Below are positions 40,827-50,762 of a stretch of 64,000 bases of DNA, piece after piece; the stretch's first letter is position 1; every line of letters begins with the position of its first letter. Below the pieces are notes generated by a model. That model was not told the DNA's origin, searched no databases, and saw only the letters and a program-made list of their open reading frames with translations. The stretch covers positions 62,001 to 126,000 of the forward strand of contig NZ_JAJBZT010000006.1 of NCBI RefSeq assembly GCF_020564625.1. The letters run 5' to 3'. The position numbers and the translations under genes were made by a program. The stretch comes from Leeia speluncae. Its GTDB lineage: Bacteria; Pseudomonadota; Gammaproteobacteria; Burkholderiales; Leeiaceae.

Positions 40827-41684
40827 TTATCTACCCAATCTGCCAACGAGTAAGGCGACAAAAATCAACACACAGCCAAATACCTGTGTGCCGTTCATTT
40901 TGTCGTGCAACCACCAGGCGGCCAGCAAGCTAGTCCATACCGGTTCTAAAGTCATAATCAGCGCTGCATGTTTTACTGGCGTCATGCCTTGCGCTTTAAT
41001 CTGCAAGAAAAAGCGCAGACTAGTTGCCACTAAAATACTCGCCAACAACCAAAGTAAGGTTTCGTGACCAAAATGGGCAGGGTATGTTTCTGTGAATGAG
41101 CCACAAATTAAAGAAACCAAACCCGTCAGTGCTAACTGAATGCCTGTTAAGCAAGTTACCGGCATCCCTTTGGCGTAATGGGAGTTCAGATTAAACTGAA
41201 TCGCAAAGCCAAACGCACTTGCTAAAAAGAGCGTATCCGAAAATGAAAGGCTAATGCCTCGAGAAAGCGATAGGCAACCAAGGCCAACGGCTGCAATTGC
41301 AGCCGCCACCCAGTTTAGGGTAGATAGCTTGGTTTTAAACATCATCATGCCTAGGATGGGGGCAATCACCATGCCTAGGCTAGTAATAAAGGCACCAACA
41401 CCAACATGTGTGGCATGGTAAAGACCGACCATCCAGCACATCATGGCGAGAGACATAATCCCGCCAATCAGAAAGCTAAATTTCAGCTGTGTTTTGCTGA
41501 GCGTGGCAAATTGTTTCCAACCAAAACTGCCAACTACTATCCCTGCAATTAAAAACCGAACCCCTAAAAACAATAATGGGGGCATCACTTCCATGGTTTT
41601 TAAAGAAAAAATCCATCCCGCTGCGGCAATTAATGTCACTAAGATCATTAGTAAATCCGCTTCTATCGAATGCTTATGGCTCAT
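40827..41684 (-). CDS. EamA/DMT-family transporter
   Basis: 285 residues, ten predicted membrane helices in two EamA repeats (AAAGWIFSLKTMEVMPPLLFL; second half with LEPVWTSLLAAWWL). Family members export metabolites or amino acids; substrate unknown. Same strand as aceA and pdxH but with separate gaps. Confidence 0.88.
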   Translation of the reverse strand: MSHKHSIEADLLMILVTLIAAAGWIFSLKTMEVMPPLLFLGVRFLIAGIVVGSFGWKQFATLSKTQLKFSFLIGGIMSLAMMCWMVGLYHATHVGVGAFITSLGMVIAPILGMMMFKTKLSTLNWVAAAIAAVGLGCLSLSRGISLSFSDTLFLASAFGFAIQFNLNSHYAKGMPVTCLTGIQLALTGLVSLICGSFTETYPAHFGHETLLWLLASILVATSLRFFLQIKAQGMTPVKHAALIMTLEPVWTSLLAAWWLHDKMNGTQVFGCVLIFVALLVGRLGR

Positions 41685-41832
41685 GCTAAATCAGCTTATC
41701 AATGGGGGAGAGTTAATACATAAGGTATAAAAACAAAACCCCCAGCACATTACATGCGCCGGGGGAATTGATATTCTACGCTGCTTCACCGCACAAAACT
41801 AGCGGTGAGGCATGTATGAGGTAGCTGTGTTT

Positions 41833-43131
41833 TTAGTGGAACTGCTCTTCTTCGGTAGAACCGGTTAGTGCAGTAACAGAAGAAACACCACCTTGGATAA
41901 CGGTTGTTACATCATCGAAGTAACCAGTACCCACTTCTTGTTGGTGTGATACGAAGGTGTAACCACGGTCGCGGGCGGCGAATTCTGGCTCTTGTACTTT
42001 TTCCACGTAAGCAGACATGCCACGTGCAACGTAGTCTTGAGCCAAATCGAACATGTTGTACCACATGTTGTGAATACCAGCCAAAGTAATGAACTGATAT
42101 TTGTAGCCCATTGCGCCCAATTCACGTTGGAATTTCGCAATCGTTGCGTCATCCAAGTTTTTCTTCCAGTTAAATGATGGAGAGCAGTTGTAAGCCAACA
42201 TTTTGCCTGGATGTTTTGCATGAACAGCTTCTGCAAATTTGCGCGCAAATTCTAGATCTGGCGTACCAGTTTCACACCATACCAAGTCGGCGTAGTCAGC
42301 ATAGGCTACAGCACGAGAAATCGCTTGTTCCAAACCTTTTTTGGTTTTGTAGAAGCCTTCTGCTGTCCGCTCACCAGTCAAGAATGGTTTGTCGTTTTCA
42401 TCGTAGTCAGAAGTTAGCAAGTCAGCTGCTTCTGCATCCGTACGTGCAATCACTAGGGTTGGTACACCGTAAACGTCTGCAGCCATACGCGCTGCAATCA
42501 GTTTTTGTACCGCTTCTTGTGTTGGCACCAATACTTTACCGCCCATGTGGCCACATTTTTTCACTGAAGCCAACTGATCTTCCCAGTGCACACCAGCCGC
42601 ACCAGAGCGAATCATCGCTTTCATTAATTCAAATGCGTTTAGTACGCCACCGAAACCAGCTTCTGCATCTGCCACGATTGGAGCGTGGTAATCGATATAA
42701 CCTTTATCGCCAGGATTTAGGCCTTTAGACCATTGAATTTCGTCTGCACGGGTAAACGCATTATTAATACGCTCAACCACTTTAGGTACAGAATCCACTG
42801 GATATAGAGATTGATCTGGGTACATCGCCGCGTATTCGTTATTATCTGCAGCTACTTGCCAGCCAGATAAGTAAATCGCTTTGATACCTGCTTTAACCTG
42901 TTGCATTGCTTGACCACCGGTCAACGCGCCTAGACAGTTAATATATGGTTCGTTATTGACTAAGTTCCATAGCTTTTCTGCACCATGGCGAGCCAATGTA
43001 TATTCAACTTGCAAAGAACCACGTAGACGAACGACATCAGCAGCGGAATAACCGCGTTTGATCCCTTTCCAGCGTGGATTTTCTGCCCAGTCTTTTTCTA
43101 GCGCGGCGATTTGTTGTTCACGTGTAGTCAT
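41833..43131 (-). CDS. aceA: Isocitrate lyase
   Basis: 432 residues. Splits isocitrate into glyoxylate and succinate. The catalytic-loop signature [11 protein letters not shown] is intact, with WEDQLAS and YNCSPSFNW. Length fits the bacterial short form. aagggg precedes the ATG. With glcB 2.8 kb away it completes the glyoxylate shunt. A long 820-bp upstream region carries four copies of a TTGC-N3-GCAA-like site. Confidence 0.97.
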   Translation of the reverse strand: MTTREQQIAALEKDWAENPRWKGIKRGYSAADVVRLRGSLQVEYTLARHGAEKLWNLVNNEPYINCLGALTGGQAMQQVKAGIKAIYLSGWQVAADNNEYAAMYPDQSLYPVDSVPKVVERINNAFTRADEIQWSKGLNPGDKGYIDYHAPIVADAEAGFGGVLNAFELMKAMIRSGAAGVHWEDQLASVKKCGHMGGKVLVPTQEAVQKLIAARMAADVYGVPTLVIARTDAEAADLLTSDYDENDKPFLTGERTAEGFYKTKKGLEQAISRAVAYADYADLVWCETGTPDLEFARKFAEAVHAKHPGKMLAYNCSPSFNWKKNLDDATIAKFQRELGAMGYKYQFITLAGIHNMWYNMFDLAQDYVARGMSAYVEKVQEPEFAARDRGYTFVSHQQEVGTGYFDDVTTVIQGGVSSVTALTGSTEEEQFH

Positions 43132-43955
43132 CTGAAACCCCTTTTTTGGTTGCTATGTCAGTCGTTAACCAATACAAGACGGGTGAGAGGGGGTCTTGTA
43201 TCGCTACGGCACGTTGCTGTCTCGTACACGTTTATAGAGATTGTCTAGAAACGGTAGCTAGCCAGCATCGATGCCGACTGCAGCATTTGCTTTTTACAAT
43301 GTCGGTTGCTTCATTACTTTGTACTTCAAAACAGTTGTTAGCTTTTCATGGATTGATTGCACTGCAATTACAAACAATCACTAACTAAACAAAATGCGAA
43401 ACTAGGTTTCAGAAATACAATCTATATAAAGCACCGTTTGGTTCACAGCACTGCAAATCTTCACAGGGGGCCGGAGGTCTCATCCGGCGTCCTATTAGGG
43501 GCGCGAGCGGGTTGCGTTTGCGCTACCTAAAACACATGGCAAACAGATCATTTGCACGTGTGTCTGTTTAGATAGTGAATTCATTATTACACAAAAAAAT
43601 ACGAAATGTGCAGTGCAACATCATCATAGAGTTTGATGCTAAGTATTTGAAAAATTTATCAAAATATCAGCCTGCTAAACCTAAGTTGGCTAACTAAAAT
43701 AGTCTGTTGCAAAACTTGCGATACTTAGTTGACGAAAGAAAATGGCTAAATTGGCGTGTTTCCTAACAGATAAGCCAATTGGGTGGGCGTGCTTTGATTA
43801 GTTAGACAACTAAACATCAAAAAAGTGCACTGCAACATTTTTTTGATGTATGCGTGTTAACCACTAAGGTTGATGCGAGAAAAACAGAAATCTGTTAAAA
43901 TTATCTTTTTATTTCAGTGGTTTTTTTACACTGTTACGCCAAGAAAAAGTGCTAA
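43132..43955. other. Long aceA-smpB divergent intergenic region
   Basis: 824 bp without a credible gene. Besides the four palindromic sites, it contains a short GC-rich island (about 43465-43515) with hairpin gccgga / tccggc (43470-43488) that contrasts with the AT-rich surroundings and could be part of a small RNA or a long aceA leader. I looked for tmRNA here because of smpB and saw no alanyl acceptor or tag sequence. Confidence 0.45.
43357..43835. promoter_or_regulatory. Four TTGC-N3-GCAA-type sites upstream of aceA
   Basis: Sites: ttgcactgcaa (43357-43367, perfect dyad), gcactgcaa with degenerate left arm (43448-43456), gtgcagtgcaa (43608-43618) and gtgcactgcaa (43825-43835). Core TGCA(C/G)TGCA recurs in three. 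Spacing is irregular (about 90-220 bp), which would suit cooperative looping. The binding protein is unknown. Confidence 0.5.
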
Positions 43956-44411
43956 ATGAGCATTGCATCTAATAAAAAAGCATTTCACGACTACTTCATT
44001 GAAGAGAAATACGAAGCGGGTCTCGTCCTAGAAGGGTGGGAAGTAAAAGCGATTCGTGAAGGAAAAGTGCAGCTAAAAGAGTCATATGTAAAATGGCTTC
44101 GTGGCGCATTTTACTTAGTGGGCGCGCACATTACGCCACTAAAAACCGCTAGTACCCACATTGTTCCAAACTCCACGCGTGATCGTAAGTTATTACTGAA
44201 TATGCGTGAAATGGAAAAGCTAATCGGCAAAGTAGAGCGTGCAGGCTATACGCTCATGGCGTTAGATATGCACTATGTACGTGGCCGTATCAAGCTAGAA
44301 ATTGGCCTTGGACGTGGTAAAAAACAACACGACAAGCGTGATACAGAAAAAGAGAAAGATGCGAAAAGAGAAATTGATCGCGTCATGAAGAATGCAAGAA
44401 ACCGTGATTAA
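43956..44411 (+). CDS. smpB: SsrA-binding protein SmpB
   Basis: 151 residues. Binds tmRNA and brings it to stalled ribosomes. [32 protein letters not shown] at the N-terminus and basic tail [21 protein letters not shown] are diagnostic (quoted in parts). The C-terminal tail that enters the decoding centre is present. No ssrA gene adjoins. Confidence 0.97.
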   Translation: MSIASNKKAFHDYFIEEKYEAGLVLEGWEVKAIREGKVQLKESYVKWLRGAFYLVGAHITPLKTASTHIVPNSTRDRKLLLNMREMEKLIGKVERAGYTLMALDMHYVRGRIKLEIGLGRGKKQHDKRDTEKEKDAKREIDRVMKNARNRD

Positions 44412-44574
44412 TGCATGGTGAACACAGTGCCGGGCTATCCCGGCACTGTCATTATGGCAAGCCAAAATGCTTGTCATAATCAAAAAGTAAATGATTGGTA
44501 AATTGTCGTTATTTGCTAATCGCTGTTCTTGAAAAACCCGAGCGACATTGCTCAGTATGATTGGATCACCCGTT

Positions 44575-46131
44575 ATGGACAAAATCCTTATCCTTGATTT
44601 CGGCTCTCAAGTTACCCAACTGATTGCTCGCCGTGTTCGTGAAGCTCACGTTTACAGTGAAATTCACCCATTTGATGTCACCATTGACTTCATTCGTGAT
44701 TTTGCACCAAAAGCAATCATCTTATCTGGTGGCCCTAACTCAGTTTACGAGAGTGATTACCAAGCAGATCCAGCGCTATTTGAACTAGGCGTACCAGTAT
44801 TAGGTATTTGCTACGGTATGCAATGGATGGCGCAATCACTGGGCGGTAAAGTAGAAAGCGGTAATGTTCGTGAATTCGGCTACGCAGAAATCCGTGCACG
44901 TGGCCACTCTGCTTTATTCCGTGACATTCAAGACAAAACCAATGACCAAGGTCATGGTTTGTTAGATGTTTGGATGAGCCATGGCGATAAAGTAACAGCG
45001 GTGCCTGAAGGCTTTAAAGTGATTGCAAGTAACGATTCTTGCCCAATCGCTGCGATTGCTGACGAAGACCGTAAATTCTATGCAGTACAGTTCCACCCAG
45101 AGGTAACGCATACCAAACAAGGTACAGCGATGATTAATCGTTTTGTACTAGAAATTGCTGGTGCTGCACCATCATGGGTAATGAAAGATTACATTGAAAC
45201 TGCGGTTGCTCGTATTCGTGAGCAAGTGGGTTCTGATGAAGTGATTCTAGGCTTGTCTGGTGGCGTGGACTCTTCTGTTGCTGCTGCGCTGATTCACCGC
45301 GCCATTGGCGATCAACTCACTTGTGTGTTTGTAGACCACGGTTTGTTGCGTTACAAAGAAGCAGAACAAGTAATGGAAATGTTTGCTGGCAACCTAGGCG
45401 TGAAAGTAATTCACGTGAATGCCGCAGAAGACTTCATGAAGCATCTAGAAGGTGTGTCTGATCCAGAACAAAAGCGTAAAATCATTGGTCGTGAGTTTGT
45501 GGAAGTATTCCAGCAAGAATCGGCCAAATTGCCAAGCGCAAAATGGTTGGCACAAGGGACAATCTACCCAGACGTGATTGAATCGGCTGGTAGCAAAACC
45601 AAAAAAGCCCACACCATTAAGAGCCACCACAACGTGGGCGGCTTGCCAGATACACTAAAGCTACAACTGCTAGAGCCGCTACGTGAGTTGTTTAAAGACG
45701 AAGTACGTGAACTAGGTGTGGCATTAGGCTTGCCTCCGCACATGGTTTATCGCCACCCGTTCCCAGGCCCTGGCCTAGGTGTGCGTATCTTGGGTGAAGT
45801 GAAATCTGAATTCGTTGGTCTACTACAACGTGCAGATGCCATCTTCATCGAAGAACTGCGTAACTTTGGTTGGTACGATAAAACTAGCCAAGCGTTTGCT
45901 GTATTCCTGCCTGTGAAATCAGTGGGTGTGATGGGCGATGGCCGTACTTACGATTACGTAGTAGCACTTCGTGCAGTCGTAACGAGCGACTTCATGACCG
46001 CGCATTGGGCAGAACTACCATACGAACTACTAGGCCGTGTGTCTAACCGTATCATCAACGAAGTACGTGGTATCAACCGCGTGGTTTATGATGTGTCTGG
46101 TAAACCACCAGCAACGATTGAGTGGGAATAG
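44575..46131 (+). CDS. guaA: GMP synthase (glutamine-hydrolysing)
   Basis: 518 residues from the ATG at 44575 ([20 protein letters not shown]), the usual N-terminus; an earlier in-frame ATG adds nine atypical residues. Glutaminase nucleophile in GICYGMQ, His/Glu in [12 protein letters not shown]-pyrophosphatase P-loop LSGGVDSSV. The 3' end is intact (IEWE stop). Its 3' end is a known hotspot for integrative elements, and an integrase gene follows 300 bp downstream. Confidence 0.97.
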   Translation: MDKILILDFGSQVTQLIARRVREAHVYSEIHPFDVTIDFIRDFAPKAIILSGGPNSVYESDYQADPALFELGVPVLGICYGMQWMAQSLGGKVESGNVREFGYAEIRARGHSALFRDIQDKTNDQGHGLLDVWMSHGDKVTAVPEGFKVIASNDSCPIAAIADEDRKFYAVQFHPEVTHTKQGTAMINRFVLEIAGAAPSWVMKDYIETAVARIREQVGSDEVILGLSGGVDSSVAAALIHRAIGDQLTCVFVDHGLLRYKEAEQVMEMFAGNLGVKVIHVNAAEDFMKHLEGVSDPEQKRKIIGREFVEVFQQESAKLPSAKWLAQGTIYPDVIESAGSKTKKAHTIKSHHNVGGLPDTLKLQLLEPLRELFKDEVRELGVALGLPPHMVYRHPFPGPGLGVRILGEVKSEFVGLLQRADAIFIEELRNFGWYDKTSQAFAVFLPVKSVGVMGDGRTYDYVVALRAVVTSDFMTAHWAELPYELLGRVSNRIINEVRGINRVVYDVSGKPPATIEWE

Positions 46132-46177
46132 TTTTCTGTCTAGCAAAGACATGAACCACTAAGCAAGCAACACCCCT

Positions 46178-46201
46178 GAAGCCCGCATTCTAGCGGGCTT
46201 C
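46178..46201 (+). terminator. guaA terminator
   Basis: gaagcccgc / gcgggcttc stem, six-base loop, followed by tctcattttta. Confidence 0.85.
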
Positions 46202-46337
46202 TCTCATTTTTATCCTCGCATTTTCTGGCAAGCTCTGGCACTGTTAAGCATCGTTTTTTCTTGGTACTATTCATGGAATTATCATATAGATGCCATGAAT
46301 ACATTTGGTAATGCCATGAAGTGCTTTCTGCTCTGAA

Positions 46338-46415
46338 CATGGTATCGTTTTGATGTAGCCTATTGATTATAAAAGGTTTTATACGTCAAAAAACACACTA
46401 AAAAATCATGGTATC
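46338..46415. repeat. Direct repeats catggtatc in the attL-integrase gap
   Basis: catggtatc occurs at 46338-46346 and 46407-46415, with related catgaa words nearby (about 46271, 46295, 46315). Such short repeats between an att site and int are typical of integrase arm-binding sites, but could also be a promoter operator. Confidence 0.4.
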
Positions 46416-46439
46416 AAAACATTGTTTTGAGTGATTGCC

Positions 46440-47633
46440 ATGCTTACCGATACCAAGTTAAAAAGCCTAAAGCCAAAAGACAAGATCTATAAAGTTCAAG
46501 ATAGGGACGGGTTGTATGTTGCTGTAACCAAGGCTGGATCTATATCTTTCAGATATAACTACTCGATTCACGGACGCCAAGAGACGATTACTTTTGGTTG
46601 CTATGGTATCGGAGGCATCACTTTGGCTGAGGCTCGGGAAATGCTGGGAGAGGCAAAGCGATTATTGGCGGAAGGGAAATCCCCAGCCAAGGCCAAGGCT
46701 AGAGAAAAGAATAAGGTCAGAGAGGCTGATACCTTTGGTGGGTGGGCTGAGAAGTGGCTGAAAGGCTATGAGATGGCAGAATCTACCAGAGACATGCGCC
46801 GATCAATCTATAATCGTGAGCTAAAACCAAAATTTGGCGCATGGAAGATGGCCGAAATCACTGCCGATGATGTGCGATCGGTTACCACTGCGATTGTCGA
46901 GCGTGGTGCTCCAGCTTCTGCCGTGCATGCGCGTGAGGTAATTCTCAATGTTTTCCGGTGGGCGATTGAGCGTGGGGAGAAGGTTAGAAATCCAGCGGAA
47001 GATGTAAGGCCAAGTACGATCGCCAGATTTGAGCCCAAGGAAAGGGCGCTGTCACCCGAAGAAATCGGGCTGATGTACAAGTATCTCGAAAAGGTCGGCA
47101 CCACGCCAATCATCCGATCGGCGGCAAAATTTCTGTTGTTGACCATGGTGCGCAAGTCAGAGTTAACCAATGCGAAGTGGGAAGAAATTAGCTTTACCGA
47201 TGCCACTTGGTCAATTCCAAAGGCAAGGATGAAAGCCAAAAGGGCGCACATCGTCTACCTGTCTGATCAAGCAATAGAGATACTGGTTGCACTAAAGACG
47301 TTTTCTGGAGGCTCTGATTATGTGCTGCCATCCAGATACGATAGCGATAAACCAATGAGCAGTGCGACATTAAATAGGGTGCTTACGCTTGTGCACGAAC
47401 AGGCACAGAAGGACGGCCAGCCCCTGGGCAAGTTTGGTCCGCACGATCTAAGGCGCACGGCAAGCACATTGCTCCATGAGGCTGGGTATAACAGTGATTG
47501 GATTGAGAAGTGTCTAGCCCACGAGCAGAAAGGCGTCAGGGCTGTTTACAATAGGGCGGAGTATGCAGAGCAGCGGAGAGAGATGCTGCAAGACTGGGCA
47601 AACATGATTGATGGATGGGCTAAGCGGCCTTAA
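46440..47633 (+). CDS. int: Tyrosine-recombinase integrase (DUF4102-type)
   Basis: 397 residues. N-terminal arm-binding domain (LTDTKLKSLKPKDKIYKV...GLYVAV), core-binding SAM-like domain, catalytic domain with Arg in TMVRKSELTNAKW, HxxR in GPHDLRRTAS and Tyr in VRAVYNRAEYAEQRREM. ATG at 46440 chosen over GTG at 46431. Full length and presumably active. Catalyses insertion at guaA. Its 3' end overlaps the convergent AlpA-like gene by 14 bp. Confidence 0.95.
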   Translation: MLTDTKLKSLKPKDKIYKVQDRDGLYVAVTKAGSISFRYNYSIHGRQETITFGCYGIGGITLAEAREMLGEAKRLLAEGKSPAKAKAREKNKVREADTFGGWAEKWLKGYEMAESTRDMRRSIYNRELKPKFGAWKMAEITADDVRSVTTAIVERGAPASAVHAREVILNVFRWAIERGEKVRNPAEDVRPSTIARFEPKERALSPEEIGLMYKYLEKVGTTPIIRSAAKFLLLTMVRKSELTNAKWEEISFTDATWSIPKARMKAKRAHIVYLSDQAIEILVALKTFSGGSDYVLPSRYDSDKPMSSATLNRVLTLVHEQAQKDGQPLGKFGPHDLRRTASTLLHEAGYNSDWIEKCLAHEQKGVRAVYNRAEYAEQRREMLQDWANMIDGWAKRP

Positions 47634-47850
47634 CAAAAGGCTTAGTACCTGGGGATTGGATTTTGTCACCAGATTGCTTGCGTGACTCAATCCAAGCTTC
47701 GACCTCTTGCAAGTCCCAAACTACTTTGCGGGCACCTAGAGCAATTCGTCTTGGGAATCTTCCTTCTTTTTCCATGTTATAGATAGATCTATCTGAGTAA
47801 GGAACGATTGTTAACAGGGTCTTGCGGTCGATCATTGTTTTAAAGTTCAT
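47620..47850 (-). CDS. AlpA-family DNA-binding protein (possible excisionase/regulator)
   Basis: 76 residues: HTH (MIDRKTLLTIVPYSDRSIYNMEKEGRFPRRI, split) and the GARKVVWDLQEVEAWIESR wing typical of AlpA/MerR-like excisionases. Tail-to-tail with the integrase, as xis-type genes often are. Likely controls excision direction. Confidence 0.88.
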   Translation of the reverse strand: MNFKTMIDRKTLLTIVPYSDRSIYNMEKEGRFPRRIALGARKVVWDLQEVEAWIESRKQSGDKIQSPGTKPFVKAA

Positions 47851-47878
47851 TTTGTTTGCTCCTTTACTAGCTTATCTT

Positions 47879-48130
47879 TTACCTTTTTGCAGGTACGTGG
47901 CTGTCTTTCGGTTGTGAGGCGTTGCGCCAAATCGCAGTCATGTGTTCCAGCCACTCCGGTTCCAGCGTGTCCACGGCGTAGGCGATGGAGTCTTCAGGGC
48001 AAATCTCACGCATGCGGCCCGATGCCAGCGCGACATAACGGCGTTCTCCGCTAGACAAAACGCCGATGCGATCATATTTGCCGTGCCACGCTTCGCGGGC
48101 GATTTCATCCAGATGTTCAAGTTGATTCAT
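47879..48130 (-). CDS. Hypothetical phage protein
   Basis: 83 residues, mixed alpha/beta, with RIGVLSSGERRYVALASGRMREI and EPEWLEHMTAIWRNAS. No family recognised. aggaa precedes the ATG. It lies between the methylase and alpA on the same strand, probably in one early transcript. Confidence 0.7.
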   Translation of the reverse strand: MNQLEHLDEIAREAWHGKYDRIGVLSSGERRYVALASGRMREICPEDSIAYAVDTLEPEWLEHMTAIWRNASQPKDSHVPAKR

Positions 48131-48190
48131 GGTTATTTCCTGTTAGTTTTCGTTTTGTTGTGCTCATGCTGCTGCCTTTCTATTGTCTGG

Positions 48191-49111
48191 TTACGCCGCC
48201 TTTAAGGCTGCCTCGATAATTCGAGCGGCCGCTACTGGCGGGACTGCATTGCCCGCCATGTGTACGGTTAAGCGGTGGTTGTTTGGTGTTTTTGTTTCGG
48301 GAGGGAATGACATGGCTGCAAGCGTTTCGGCTGCTGTTAGCATGCGCATCTTGTCGCCATTTACAATTGCCCATCGATCGCGGGTCGTTATAGTGCCAAT
48401 AGGACGCAGCAGTGACCGCCCTGACTTCGTATTGCCGTAGTAGCTAAAAACAAATTGCTCGCCGTAAGCGGCTCTTCCTGACGTGATTCGGGCTAGTGTT
48501 GCTGCGGCTCTGCCGGGCTTCTCGACTGGCGACCAGTTTCCCGCTGTCAGATCAATAAACGAGGTGGCTGAGACATGCTCTAGTTTCTCAAGGCGCAAAT
48601 GCAGAGGAGATTTGCTTTTTGTACAAACAAGAAATAAGCGAATCCTGTTTTGAGGTACACCAAGGTCTGCGCAATCAATTACATGTTCTGCCACCTGGTA
48701 GCCTAAGGCGTTCATTGCTGAAAGCCATGCTGGGTAAAGTGCCCAACCTAGAAACTCAGCCACGTTTTCTACGATAGCAAACGGTGGTCGGTGAAATTCA
48801 ATTGCAGAGATAACCGACCAAGCGGTGGATCTACTTGCATCGTGTTGCGGGTTTCCTGATGTTTTTCCTCTGGCCTTTGAGTGGCCTTGGCAGCATGGTG
48901 AGGCTAGTAGCAGGTCATGCTTTGGAACGTCTGTCCAATCAGCTTGGTGTAGGTCTTGGCAAATGTGTGCTGTGGTAGGGTGGTTTTCTGCATGCCATTT
49001 AACCGCCTCTGGCCAGTGATTTGCCGCCCAAAGTACATTTATGCCCGCCATTCTTGCACCGGTAGACCAACCTCCTAAGCCTGCAAAAAGGTCAATTGCA
49101 GTGGATTGCAT
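48191..49111 (-). CDS. Solitary DNA cytosine-5 methyltransferase
   Basis: 306 residues from the ATG at 49111. Motif I AIDLFAGLGGWSTG, motif IV SPCCQGHSKARG (catalytic Cys; PCC rather than PCQ), motif VI ENVAEFLGW, motif VIII PQNRIRLFLV, motif X AGNAVPPVAA. No restriction gene adjoins, so it probably protects phage DNA from host enzymes. Reading frame extends upstream to 49189 without a good start. A stem-loop (49128-49152) sits just upstream. Confidence 0.9.
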   Translation of the reverse strand: MQSTAIDLFAGLGGWSTGARMAGINVLWAANHWPEAVKWHAENHPTTAHICQDLHQADWTDVPKHDLLLASPCCQGHSKARGKTSGNPQHDASRSTAWSVISAIEFHRPPFAIVENVAEFLGWALYPAWLSAMNALGYQVAEHVIDCADLGVPQNRIRLFLVCTKSKSPLHLRLEKLEHVSATSFIDLTAGNWSPVEKPGRAAATLARITSGRAAYGEQFVFSYYGNTKSGRSLLRPIGTITTRDRWAIVNGDKMRMLTAAETLAAMSFPPETKTPNNHRLTVHMAGNAVPPVAAARIIEAALKAA

Positions 49112-49127
49112 GTCAAATATCCATGAA

Positions 49128-49152
49128 AAAGCCCCGATCTGGTCGGGGCTTT
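49128..49152. terminator. Stem-loop upstream of the methyltransferase
   Basis: aaagccccga / tcggggcttt ten-base-pair stem with five-base loop. It could terminate transcripts coming from either side of the methylase start, or lie in its leader. Confidence 0.6.
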
Positions 49153-50002
49153 GGTATTGGGGAAATGTGTTCTGATCTCGTCTTTGCACTCAGAACTCAT
49201 CCTCGCTTTTGTTTTCTGCAAACAGGTTGCTGTTTGTCCAAGGGCTATCTAGATTGTCTGTAGTAATTCATTGGATATACCCTATTTGGACTTGTTTAAA
49301 CTTGGCTGAGTTTTAATTGTATTCGCTTCAAACCCCTCTTGGCTTGAGCGTCTAATTGATCTATTCGTTGAGTCATCACTTCAAAAAGGGGCGATTGATC
49401 AGCGCGGAATTTTATCAGTGATGAGTAATGACTAAATTTGTTTGAATGCAGGTGGAGATTATTGGGTAAAAAAAAGCAGCCAGACGGCTGCTTTGCAAAC
49501 TCCCAAAGGAGAAAAGAGGAGACACAAACAACATCAATTGCTTTATTGATGATGCTAGGTGAATTCTCCACTTATAAACACGATAAAGCAAGCGTATTTA
49601 TTGCATTGCAACATATTTTTTTTAGATTTTAATCAACCTTTGCTGAACAATCTTAATTTATCTAGATTTTGCTCATTAAATGATTGAAGACATTTAAGTT
49701 TTTGCTGCTGATATTTTGTTCTCAATTTTAGTATCTCTCTTAAAATTTATTTTCTTTCCTTGGCGGGGGTATTTCTTGTTCTATCGTAGTAATGATCGGG
49801 GCTGCAACTTAGTTGCTGGTGGCTTGAAGTAAACTCTTTGGATTTAAAAATGTTAAAGAGTGTAACAATCTATATAGGCGCTCTGTTGTTAAATGGTATT
49901 ACCATGCTATCTTGCTAATGAGGCAATGAATCAGGGTATCTATGCAATTATTCACTTACTATGCCTTGCTTTTTTATGTATAGAGCAAAGGTTATGTAAA
50001 AA
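49153..50002. other. Gap of ~850 bp in prophage, no confident gene
   Basis: AT-rich. Holds a second terminator-like stem aaagcagcc / ggctgcttt (49473-49494) and a purine-rich ggagaaaagaggag stretch with no start codon at the right distance. A short minus-strand frame ending at 49190 looks protein-like (DNLDSPWTNSNLFAENKSED) but lacks ATG/GTG/TTG. The region before 50003 should hold the promoter of the response regulator gene. Confidence 0.4.
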
Positions 50003-50689
50003 ATGAGAATCGCTATTCTTCAATTTGGTGATCAATGTCTTAATGACCTAAAAGCACTTCTTGCTGATCATGTTGAACTGATTGAGGTATTTCGGGGGCA
50101 GGCTGACTGCAGCCGTAGTTTGTTGTTTGCAAATTCATTTGAGATTATCTTACTTGCAGTTTGTTCAAATCAACACCCGAGTCTTGATCTGCTGCGCAGC
50201 ATGCGTCAGCAGTCTATGAATTTTTCTCCGGTAATAGTTATTACTCCATTGGTCGATCCAGAAATTGCAGTTAAATTTTTAGAAGCAGGAGCTGATGATG
50301 TCGTAAAGGCTCCTTTTCACCGTGGCGAGTTGTTAATGCGAATTAAGGTGTTACATAGACGCTCGCATCATTACCAATTTCAAGAAAAAGACTTTGTCTT
50401 TGGTGACTACCAGTTCAGTGCAAAGAGTAGCTTTGCAAAAATCAATGAAAAAATAGTGCCACTTACCAAAAAAGAATTTGACCTTGCATTGATTTTCTTT
50501 CGGAATGTAGGAAAATCTATTTCACGAGATTATATCGGTAAACGAATATGGGGCGTTGAAAGTTCTGAGGACAGTCGAACTATTGATGCGCATATTTCTC
50601 GACTTCGGCAAAAGTTGCATATTGGCTCGGCCCATAATTTAAGACTTAAGTCTGTTTATAACTATGGTTATAGATTAGAGGCAATCTGA
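50003..50689 (+). CDS. Orphan OmpR-type response regulator with degenerate receiver
   Basis: 228 residues: receiver-like domain (~1-115) and OmpR/PhoB winged helix (~130-228, VPLTKKEFDLALIFFRN; SRTIDAHISRLRQKL; NYGYRLE). The phosphoacceptor position reads EIILLAVCSN, so the usual Asp is gone, although AGADDVVKAPF still has the loop and Lys. It should work without phosphorylation. No kinase gene adjoins. Carriage by a prophage on the opposite strand from the early operon is unusual. Confidence 0.88.
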   Translation: MRIAILQFGDQCLNDLKALLADHVELIEVFRGQADCSRSLLFANSFEIILLAVCSNQHPSLDLLRSMRQQSMNFSPVIVITPLVDPEIAVKFLEAGADDVVKAPFHRGELLMRIKVLHRRSHHYQFQEKDFVFGDYQFSAKSSFAKINEKIVPLTKKEFDLALIFFRNVGKSISRDYIGKRIWGVESSEDSRTIDAHISRLRQKLHIGSAHNLRLKSVYNYGYRLEAI

Positions 50690-50762
50690 ATACGTTTTAT
50701 TAAATTGCCGTTTAGCCACCTTTTGGCTGATTCGGTGATTTATGTAAAGCATTTAATTCTTG

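Noticed and set aside
43132-43955. Possible tmRNA (ssrA) next to smpB
   Set aside because: No alanyl-tRNA-like acceptor ends or tag reading frame seen on either strand.
46140-46340. Minus-strand 66-residue frame between guaA and the integrase
   Set aside because: Covers the guaA terminator and likely att region; no ribosome site or recognisable protein features.
49190-49270. Short protein-like minus-strand frame ending DNLDSPWTNSNLFAENKSED
   Set aside because: Composition looks real, but there is no ATG/GTG/TTG start after the upstream stop. Could be a frameshifted remnant; not enough to call.
49296-49571. Minus-strand 91-residue frame in the prophage gap
   Set aside because: It runs through a terminator-like stem-loop (49473-49494), lacks a ribosome site and has no protein-like domain pattern.
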